Shown here: positions 13,445 through 18,292 of the stretch, piece after piece
How the letters are laid out: each line of letters begins with the position of its first letter
Position numbering within the stretch: the stretch's first letter is position 1
Assembly (NCBI GenBank): GCA_023423995.1
Contig: JAFAEL010000138.1
Coordinates: 1 to 18,292, forward strand
Reading direction: 5' to 3'
Origin: Pseudomonadota bacterium
GTDB taxonomy: Bacteria > Pseudomonadota > Alphaproteobacteria > Rhizobiales > Beijerinckiaceae
Length of the DNA: 18,292 nt
Translations under genes and position numbers: made by a program
The notes under the pieces: model-generated
Database searches by the model: none
Told to the model about the DNA's origin: nothing
What the model saw: the letters and a program-made list of their open reading frames with translations, nothing else

Positions 13445-14179
13445 TCAGGCCAGCGTCTTCGCCGGATACCGGCAGAGATCGTTGATAAGGCAGCGCGGGC
13501 ATTCGGGTGTCCGCGCCTTGCACACGTAGCGCCCGTGCAGGATCAGCCAGTGATGCGCGTGCGCCAGGAAGTGGCGCGGAATGCGCTTCTCCAGCCCGAC
13601 CTGCACCTCGTCTGGCGTCTTGCCGATGACGATGGGGATGCGGTGGGACACGCGAAAGACATGCGTATCGACCGCGATCGTCGGCTCGCCGAACGCCACG
13701 TTTAGCACCACCGAGGCGGTCTTTCGGCCGACCCCGGGAAGAGCTTCCAGCACGGCCCTCGCCGGTGGGACGACGCCGCCATGCTCCTCCATGAGGATGC
13801 GGGACAGGGCGACCACATTCTTCGCCTTGTTCCGGAACAGGCCGATCGTCCGGATGTATTCCGCGACTCGTTCCTCGCCGAGCGCGACCATCTGCGCCGG
13901 CGTGCTCGCCGCCTTGAAAAGCTTGGCGGTCGCCAGGTTGACGCCCTTGTCCGTTGCCTGCGCCGAGAGAACCACGGCGATGAGCAGCGTATAGGGATCG
14001 GTGTATTCGAGCTCCCCCTCCGGATGCGGGTTTGCCGCCTCGAACCGCGTCAGGATCTCGATCAGGGTCGCGTCGTCGACGGGCTTGGCGGCCTTCGTCG
14101 GGCGGGCGGGCGCCGGGCCAATGGTAAGTGAACTGCGGCCCCGGATCTTGGGCGTCGTAGACGGTTTCCGGTCGGCCAT
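13445..14179 (-). CDS. nth: Endonuclease III (DNA glycosylase/AP lyase)
   Basis: This 244-residue protein removes oxidised pyrimidines from DNA and cleaves the abasic site in base excision repair. The helix-hairpin-helix LEALPGVGRKTASVVL lies at 144-159, with the catalytic Lys153 and Asp171 (VDTHV) at the same 18-residue spacing as Lys120 and Asp138 in the E. coli enzyme. The iron-sulfur cluster ligands Cys220, Cys227, Cys230 and Cys236 follow the C-x6-C-x2-C-x5-C pattern exactly. A basic, probably disordered extension of about 33 residues precedes the conserved core and is longer than in E. coli. The start at 14179 has no ribosome site; instead a TATAAC -10-like box ends 6 bases before the ATG, which suggests a leaderless mRNA. 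The gene diverges from the DUF2244 gene. Confidence 0.97.
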   Translation of the reverse strand: MADRKPSTTPKIRGRSSLTIGPAPARPTKAAKPVDDATLIEILTRFEAANPHPEGELEYTDPYTLLIAVVLSAQATDKGVNLATAKLFKAASTPAQMVALGEERVAEYIRTIGLFRNKAKNVVALSRILMEEHGGVVPPARAVLEALPGVGRKTASVVLNVAFGEPTIAVDTHVFRVSHRIPIVIGKTPDEVQVGLEKRIPRHFLAHAHHWLILHGRYVCKARTPECPRCLINDLCRYPAKTLA

Positions 14180-14185
14180 CCCGGG

Positions 14186-14193
14186 GTTATATT
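14186..14193. promoter_or_regulatory. Overlapping back-to-back -10 elements for nth and the DUF2244 gene
   Basis: The 20-bp gap between the two ATGs holds one AT-rich core. On the plus strand TATATT (14188-14193) ends 6 bases before the ATG at 14200. On the minus strand TATAAC (14191-14186) ends 6 bases before the ATG at 14179. Transcription from either box would begin at or very near the A of the start codon. A minus -35 TTGCGG (14213-14208) is 16 bp from its -10; the plus -35 is weak (TTTCCG, 14165-14170). No AGGAG-like site precedes either gene. The -10 calls are by eye. Confidence 0.45.
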
Positions 14194-14199
14194 TGGCTG

Positions 14200-14703
14200 A
14201 TGGACAGCCGCAAGCCCGACGCGGGGGAGGACGCCGTCCGCCCTGTCTTTGCGGCCCTGATCCGGCCGCACAGGTCGCTCGGCCGGAGCGGCTTTCGCGT
14301 GATGATGCTGATCTGTGCGGCGGTGGTCGCCTTCATGGCGGCACGATTCATCGCGCTCGGCTTCTGGCCCGTCAGCGGATTTCTCGCGCTGGACCTGCTC
14401 GGCCTCTACATCGCGTTCCGGGTGAGCTACCGGCGTGGCCAATCCTTCGAGGAGGTGGTGCTCACGCCTATCGAGCTGTTCTTCCGCCGGGTCACGCATC
14501 GCGGCGAAGCTCGGGAATGGCGTCTGAACCCGCTCTGGACCCGGCTCGACAAGCAATCCGACGAAGAGTTCGGGCTGCAGCGCCTCGCGCTCGTCTCCCG
14601 GGGCGAGCGCATCACCATCGCTGGAGAGCTCTCGCCTCCCGAGCGCGAGCATTTCGCGGACGAGTTCGGACAGGCGCTCGCTAAAGTGAAGCGCGGGTAC
14701 TGA
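14200..14703 (+). CDS. DUF2244 domain-containing membrane protein
   Basis: This 167-residue protein has two hydrophobic segments at about 34-54 and 57-76, joined by a tight turn, and a cytoplasmic C-terminal part. The opening VFAALIRPHRSLGRSGFRVMM and the later EWRLNPLWTRL and LSPPEREHFADEFGQAL match DUF2244, a family of unknown function common in alphaproteobacteria, often beside nth. The start at 14200 lies 20 bp from the divergent nth start and has no clear ribosome site, so it may be translated from a leaderless transcript. The stop codon sits in the loop of a perfect hairpin (14690-14713). No catalytic residues are apparent; the small folded C-terminal domain after the membrane hairpin may bind a ligand or partner. 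Confidence 0.88.
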   Translation: MDSRKPDAGEDAVRPVFAALIRPHRSLGRSGFRVMMLICAAVVAFMAARFIALGFWPVSGFLALDLLGLYIAFRVSYRRGQSFEEVVLTPIELFFRRVTHRGEAREWRLNPLWTRLDKQSDEEFGLQRLALVSRGERITIAGELSPPEREHFADEFGQALAKVKRGY

Positions 14704-14713
14704 GACCCGCGCT
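14690..14713. terminator. Perfect hairpin between convergent genes, over the DUF2244 stop codon
   Basis: AGCGCGGGT (14690-14698) and ACCCGCGCT (14705-14713) form a 9-bp perfect stem with a 6-base loop that contains the TGA stop codon. It stands 29 bp from the stop of the convergent gene at 14743, so it could end transcription from both sides. There is no T-tract on either strand, so termination might depend on Rho or the structure may only stabilise mRNA. Confidence 0.5.
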
Positions 14714-14742
14714 CCGATCCGTGAAGGCCCGAGCGCTCCCGC

Positions 14743-15432
14743 TCAGGAATTCGCGCTCGCGTCGAGGCTGGCGCGGAGCTTCCGGGCATCCTCTGCGCTG
14801 CGGGCATATTGCTCCCACGCCGACTTCACCCAGAGGAAGTCGGCGAAGAGCGTCACCGCGACCTTCTCGAGTTCGTCCAGCGCCCGGCCGTTCAGCATGA
14901 AGAGCCGGTGCATCTTGGCGGGATCCTCGTCGAGCTTGCGCGCATCGAGCGCCTCGCGAAGAGCCTGAGCGGTCTCCTGGACGACGGGTACGACGCGGGC
15001 GAACTTCTCGTAGGCGGCGTCGCGCTCCTTCTCGGCCGTGTGGAGCTGGATGCGGTGCTGCTCCAGGAGCCGGGCCATCGTTGCGGATTGGCGGCTCCGG
15101 CGCTCGAGATCCTCGCCGACGGCCATGAAGGTGTCCCACACGGTCTCGCCGGGACCGGGATCGTCTTCGGTGCCCGTAATCGTCCGCACATCTTCGAGGT
15201 AGTCGATATCGTGCTCGGAGGCTTCCTCGCCAGCGCCGGATGCCGCGACGTCCGCGCCGGCATCGCCGTCGCGGTCCTTCTTGCGCTTCGGCCGGAGCAG
15301 AGGACGCAAAGCATCCAGGACCGAGCTCTCCATCTCGGCGCGCGGGTTCTCGTTCTTTACGTCGGACAACGAGACCGGACCGGAGCTCTCGGCCTCCGAC
15401 GGAATCGAGCTACCGTGCAGCTCGGCGTTCAT
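14743..15432 (-). CDS. Hypothetical acidic coiled-coil protein
   Basis: I do not recognise this 229-residue protein. The first 95 residues are low in hydrophobics and probably disordered, rich in Glu, Ser and Asp, with a short basic cluster RPKRKKDR at 47-54 and an acidic run EEASEHDIDYLED after it. Residues 97-220 are predicted to be helical, with a heptad-like stretch at about 105-165 (DLERRSRQSATMARLLEQH onward) and a second helical region at 172-225 ending in Ala-rich sequence. There is no signal peptide, membrane segment or metal site. The ATG at 15432 was chosen over a GTG at 15465 because GGAGGAG lies 6 bases upstream and a good promoter ends at 15466. A cytoplasmic scaffold or protein-binding role is possible but unsupported. 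Confidence 0.75.
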   Translation of the reverse strand: MNAELHGSSIPSEAESSGPVSLSDVKNENPRAEMESSVLDALRPLLRPKRKKDRDGDAGADVAASGAGEEASEHDIDYLEDVRTITGTEDDPGPGETVWDTFMAVGEDLERRSRQSATMARLLEQHRIQLHTAEKERDAAYEKFARVVPVVQETAQALREALDARKLDEDPAKMHRLFMLNGRALDELEKVAVTLFADFLWVKSAWEQYARSAEDARKLRASLDASANS

Positions 15433-15465
15433 TGTTGACTCCTCCAAGTTACCGTTGCCGGACAC

Positions 15466-15494
15466 TTGTAGGATGCGCTGAAAACTTCAACCAA
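15466..15494 (-). promoter_or_regulatory. Promoter candidate for the acidic coiled-coil gene
   Basis: On the minus strand TTGGTT (15494-15489) and CTACAA (15471-15466) are separated by exactly 17 bp. The surrounding 15481-15540 is clearly more AT-rich than the rest of the window. The predicted transcript would have a leader of about 27 bases carrying the GGAGGAG site, so the in-frame GTG at 15465 would be at or before the transcript start. The remainder of the gap to 15588 shows no gene or clear terminator. Confidence 0.5.
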
Positions 15495-15588
15495 TGACGC
15501 GTGTTAGGGTAAAAGATGGTGGTAGATTTTGTTGCTTAATGGCGCTTCCGGAGTAGCTTCTCGAGGCGTGTCGCGGGCTGTTCACGGC

Positions 15589-16785
15589 TCATCTTGGGGC
15601 CATGCGCTTCGCCACTTCCTCGAGCATCACCTCTGTTGCGCCACCACCGATCGCCTGAACGCGCGCATCACGCGCCATGCGCTCGATCGTCGATTCCCGC
15701 ATGAAGCCGAGCCCGCCGTGGAACTGCAGGCAGGCATACATCACCTCGTTCACCAACTCGCCGCAATAAGCCTTCGCCATCGAGACCTCGCGGGTGGCGT
15801 CCCGCCCCTGCGCATCCAGCCACGCCGCATGGTAGACGAGCTGTCGGCCGGCCTCGACCTTGGCCTGGAGGGCAGCGAGCTTCTGCCGGACGGCCTGCTT
15901 GTCCCAGAGGACGCCGCCGAAGGCCTTCCGGCTCATGACCCATTCGAGCGTGAGGTCGATCGCGGCCTGCGCCTCGCCCATCGCCATGGCGCCGATCACG
16001 GTGCGCTCGTTCTGGAAGTTGCGCATGATCGCGTAGAAGCCCTGGCCTTCCGCTCCGAGGACGGCGGATTCGGGCACGCGGCAATCCTCGAAGAAGAGCT
16101 CGGCCGTGTCGGATGAGCGCCAGCCATGCTTGTCCAGGGCGCGGCCGACCCGCAGCCCGGGCGTTCCCTTTTCGACCAGGAACATGGACACGCTGCGGGA
16201 AGGGCGCTCGTCCTCGCCGCCGGTCTTCGCCGCCACGCAGTACAGGTCCGCGTGGACGCCGTTCGTGATGTAGATCTTCGAGCCGTTCAGCACGTACTCG
16301 CCGCCCTCGCGCCGCGCGCGGGTGCGGATGCCCTTCACGTCCGATCCGGCGCCGGGCTCGGTGACCGCGACGGCGCAGATCTTCCTGCCGGCGACGATAT
16401 CCGCCATGTGCGCCCGCTGCTGCTCGGGCGAGCCCGCATTCGCGACATGCACCGACGCCATGTCGGTATGGACGAGGATCGTGATGGCGAAGCCGGAGAA
16501 GGTCGACCGGCCGAGTTCCTCGGCGAGCACCACGGTCGCGAGCGTATCGAGCTCCGACCCGCCGTATTCGGCCGGATAGCGGATTCCGAGGAAGCCCAGC
16601 TCGCCCATGCGACGCAGCACCTCGCGCGGCACGAAGCCCTGTTCTTCCCAGGCGAGGCCGTTCGGCTTCACCTCCTCCTCGACGAAGCGTCGCACCTGCT
16701 CGCGGAGCATCTCGTGCTCCTCGCCGAAGAAGGGAGAGGTCCGGGAAGAGGTCGCGTCAGGGGAGATGCGGGCGTGGGCGGACAT
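15589..16785 (-). CDS. Acyl-CoA dehydrogenase family protein
   Basis: This 398-residue FAD enzyme catalyses alpha,beta-dehydrogenation of an acyl-CoA in the cytoplasm, passing electrons to electron-transfer flavoprotein. The flavin and substrate signature VTEPGAGSDVKG lies at 141-152, and the C-terminal signature QFHGGLGFMRESTIERMARD at 354-373. The usual catalytic Glu of the medium- and short-chain enzymes (in YEGT near the C-terminus) is replaced by Gly in IGGGATEVM. A Glu at 260 (FQNERTVIG) aligns with the alternative catalytic position used by isovaleryl-CoA and long-chain acyl-CoA dehydrogenases, so the enzyme is probably active on branched or long substrates. The ATG at 16785 follows GGAG by 7 bases. 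It is a single leftward gene with no other fatty-acid or amino-acid catabolism gene beside it. Confidence 0.93.
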   Translation of the reverse strand: MSAHARISPDATSSRTSPFFGEEHEMLREQVRRFVEEEVKPNGLAWEEQGFVPREVLRRMGELGFLGIRYPAEYGGSELDTLATVVLAEELGRSTFSGFAITILVHTDMASVHVANAGSPEQQRAHMADIVAGRKICAVAVTEPGAGSDVKGIRTRARREGGEYVLNGSKIYITNGVHADLYCVAAKTGGEDERPSRSVSMFLVEKGTPGLRVGRALDKHGWRSSDTAELFFEDCRVPESAVLGAEGQGFYAIMRNFQNERTVIGAMAMGEAQAAIDLTLEWVMSRKAFGGVLWDKQAVRQKLAALQAKVEAGRQLVYHAAWLDAQGRDATREVSMAKAYCGELVNEVMYACLQFHGGLGFMRESTIERMARDARVQAIGGGATEVMLEEVAKRMAPR

Positions 16786-16874
16786 GCGAGGACTCCGGCT
16801 TTCGAGGGGGTCTTAGCCCGTCGGCGAAGCGCCGCAAGTGCACCTCATGATCTGAAGTCACTAGGCGTTTCGGC

Positions 16875-16903
16875 TTGGCATGCTCACATTCCCATTGTTA
16901 CAG
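16875..16903 (+). promoter_or_regulatory. Promoter candidate for the Ppx/GppA gene
   Basis: TTGGCA (16875-16880) and TTACAG (16898-16903) are spaced by 17 bp. Transcription would begin near 16910. That leaves about 46 bases before the GTG at 16956 and only about 7 before the ATG at 16917, which favours the GTG start. The 170-bp gap from 16786 holds nothing else that I can recognise. Confidence 0.4.
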
Positions 16904-16955
16904 TGAATCAACTCACATGCGCGGGCATCCGCTCGCGCATCTAGGAATTGCGACC

Positions 16956-18077
16956 GTGCAGGATGGAGGCGGACAACTCGCCCCCGCCGGTGCCGCCGAG
17001 CGGGCACAGCGTGCCGCCGACGATCATACGCCGGCGCAGCGTCGCGTTGCCACGCGCAGCAACGGCCACCATCCGAGCCCCCGCCGGGCCGCTCGCGCCT
17101 ATGCGGCGCTCGACCTCGGCACCAATAATTGCCGCCTGCTGATCGCGGAGCCCTCCTACCACGAGTTCCGCGTCGTCGACGCCTTCTCGCGCATCGTGCG
17201 CCTCGGCGAGGGACTCGGCATTGGGGACCGACTGAACGAGGACGCGATCGACCGCACGATCGCCGCCCTGAGGGTCTGCCGGGCCAAGATCGAGGCCCGC
17301 AACGTCGTGCGGTCCCGGCTGATCGCGACGGAAGCCTGCCGCCTCGCGTCCAACGGAGCCGCCTTCATCCAGCGTGTCCGGAGCGACGTGGGGATCGATA
17401 TCGAGATTGTGGATCGCCAGACGGAGGCGACCCTCGCCGTGATGGGCTGCGCCTCGCTGGCGCACCCGAAGGCCGGCTCGGTCATCATCTTCGACATCGG
17501 CGGTGGGTCGACGGAGGTCGCCTGGCTCGACGGCCAGACCGGGTCCTCCGTCCTGTGCCCGAGCGAGCGGATCCGGGCCTGGGATTCCCTCGCGGTCGGC
17601 GTCGTCACCCTCGCCGAACGTCATGGCGGCCAACGGGTTACGCCCGAGATCTTCGAGGACATGGTCGACGAGGTGTCTGGCCGGCTGCTCCCCTTCGCCC
17701 TGAAGGCCGGAGCGGCGGCGGGGGCCGCGAATTTCCATCTTCTCGGCACCTCCGGCACCGTTACGACCGTCGGCGGCATCCATCTCGGGCTCGAGCGCTA
17801 TGACCGCCGGCGCGTCGACGGAATGTGGATGCGGGAGGACGAGATCTCGGCCGTCATCGATAGGCTGCTCGACACAAATCTCGACCAGCGGGCACAAAAC
17901 CCGTGCATCGGCCGCGATCGGGCCGATCTCGTCCTCGCGGGCTGTGCTATTCTCGAGGCGATCCGCCGGGCCTTCCCGGCCAACTACCTCCGCATCGCCG
18001 ATCGTGGCCTGCGGGAGGGAATTCTGATGAGCATGATGCGCGAGGACAAGGTCTGGACGCGCCGGGGTTCGGCTTGA
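16956..18077 (+). CDS. Ppx/GppA family phosphatase (exopolyphosphatase or pppGpp phosphohydrolase type)
   Basis: This 373-residue protein belongs to the ASKHA-fold phosphatases that act on inorganic polyphosphate or guanosine pentaphosphate. The nucleotide-fold motifs are in order: [10 protein letters not shown] at 53-62, FDIGGGST at 179-186, and [12 protein letters not shown] at 263-274. Glu157 (RQTEATL) is in the place of the catalytic base, and [11 protein letters not shown] at 347-357 is the usual ending. It has only the short two-domain form and lacks the C-terminal HD-like domains of E. coli Ppx, as is common in alphaproteobacteria. About 47 residues before the core are low-complexity and basic. 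The start is uncertain: GTG at 16956 with AGGA upstream is preferred, and ATG at 16917 is the alternative. The stop overlaps the start of rlmE. Which substrate it uses cannot be told. Confidence 0.88.
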   Translation: MQDGGGQLAPAGAAERAQRAADDHTPAQRRVATRSNGHHPSPRRAARAYAALDLGTNNCRLLIAEPSYHEFRVVDAFSRIVRLGEGLGIGDRLNEDAIDRTIAALRVCRAKIEARNVVRSRLIATEACRLASNGAAFIQRVRSDVGIDIEIVDRQTEATLAVMGCASLAHPKAGSVIIFDIGGGSTEVAWLDGQTGSSVLCPSERIRAWDSLAVGVVTLAERHGGQRVTPEIFEDMVDEVSGRLLPFALKAGAAAGAANFHLLGTSGTVTTVGGIHLGLERYDRRRVDGMWMREDEISAVIDRLLDTNLDQRAQNPCIGRDRADLVLAGCAILEAIRRAFPANYLRIADRGLREGILMSMMREDKVWTRRGSA

Positions 18078-18292
18078 GCGCAGACGGTAGCCGTTCGAAG
18101 ACACCGGGTCGACAGAGAGTCAGGAAGGGGGGCAACAAGACGCCGTCCCAGCGCGCCTGGCTCGAGCGGCAACTCAACGACCCCTATGTGGCGCGCGCAA
18201 AGCGCGACGGGTATCGCTCGCGTGCGGCCTACAAGCTGATCGAGATCGACGACAAGTTCCGGCTCCTAAAGCCTGGTGGCAGGGTCGTAGAC
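18074..18292 (+). CDS. rlmE: 23S rRNA 2'-O-methyltransferase RlmE (FtsJ/RrmJ), N-terminal part cut by window edge
   Basis: The first 73 residues are present and the gene continues beyond the right edge. The stretches [19 protein letters not shown] and [20 protein letters not shown] are the highly conserved opening of RlmE, which methylates the ribose of U2552 in 23S rRNA (E. coli numbering) using S-adenosylmethionine and aids 50S assembly. The GGRVVD at the end leads into the cofactor-binding site, which lies outside. The start is taken as the TTG at 18074, overlapping the TGA of the Ppx/GppA gene; no ATG or GTG occurs in frame before the conserved region. A basic tail of about 25 residues precedes the core. 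Linkage of Ppx/GppA to rlmE is frequent in alphaproteobacteria. Confidence 0.93.
   Translation, partial: MSADGSRSKTPGRQRVRKGGNKTPSQRAWLERQLNDPYVARAKRDGYRSRAAYKLIEIDDKFRLLKPGGRVVD

Noticed and set aside
16941..18104. Minus-strand open frame of 387 codons
   Set aside because: It is the antisense shadow of the Ppx/GppA gene, whose phosphatase motifs are all in order on the plus strand.
1..18292. Mobile element, prophage or CRISPR signs
   Set aside because: No transposase, integrase, phage gene or regularly spaced repeat array was seen. Base composition looks even, apart from short AT-rich promoter stretches.

Overview
The window is 18.3 kb of very GC-rich DNA. Its gene content and codon usage fit an alphaproteobacterium of the order Hyphomicrobiales (Rhizobiales), perhaps a Methylobacterium- or Microvirga-like organism. 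That placement is inferred from protein character, the nth/DUF2244 and Ppx/RlmE neighbourhoods and the intergenic GC-rich hairpin pair; it was not tested by any search. Coding is dense. The longest gap is 217 bp (13011-13227), so no stretch over 300 bp lacks a gene. No tRNA, rRNA, CRISPR array, transposase or integrase was seen.

Region 1 (1-9261) looks like one catabolic or uptake locus. Leftward from about 2740 runs an operon for a NitT/TauT-type ABC importer: a Tat-exported binding protein, a permease, an ATPase and a second permease cut by the window edge. Rightward from 2934 runs a MmgE/PrpD-family enzyme gene followed by a second, complete NitT/TauT importer (Sec-exported binding protein, ATPase, permease). 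A convergent second MmgE/PrpD gene (7093-8436) and a divergent short-chain dehydrogenase (8533-9261) close the region. The two divergent promoter regions share a TGCCTGACAAT..GCTT element that lies in or beside inverted repeats. A single regulator, not encoded here, may therefore control both. A reasonable model is import of an organic anion by two transporters, followed by dehydration, decarboxylation or isomerisation by the MmgE/PrpD enzymes and a redox step by the dehydrogenase. The substrate cannot be read from the sequence.

Region 2 (9410-13010) has two leftward genes: an 865-residue fusion of an oligosaccharide-flippase-like membrane domain to a GNAT/CelD-type acyltransferase domain, and downstream of it a JmjC/cupin-8-like Fe(II)/2-oxoglutarate oxygenase. 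Together they suggest cell-surface glycan export and modification.

Region 3 (13228-18292) is mostly housekeeping or conserved genes: a 69-residue small protein, endonuclease III (nth), divergent from a DUF2244 membrane protein with only 20 bp between the start codons, an unrecognised acidic coiled-coil protein, an acyl-CoA dehydrogenase, a Ppx/GppA phosphatase, and the start of the 23S rRNA 2'-O-methyltransferase RlmE, which runs off the right edge.
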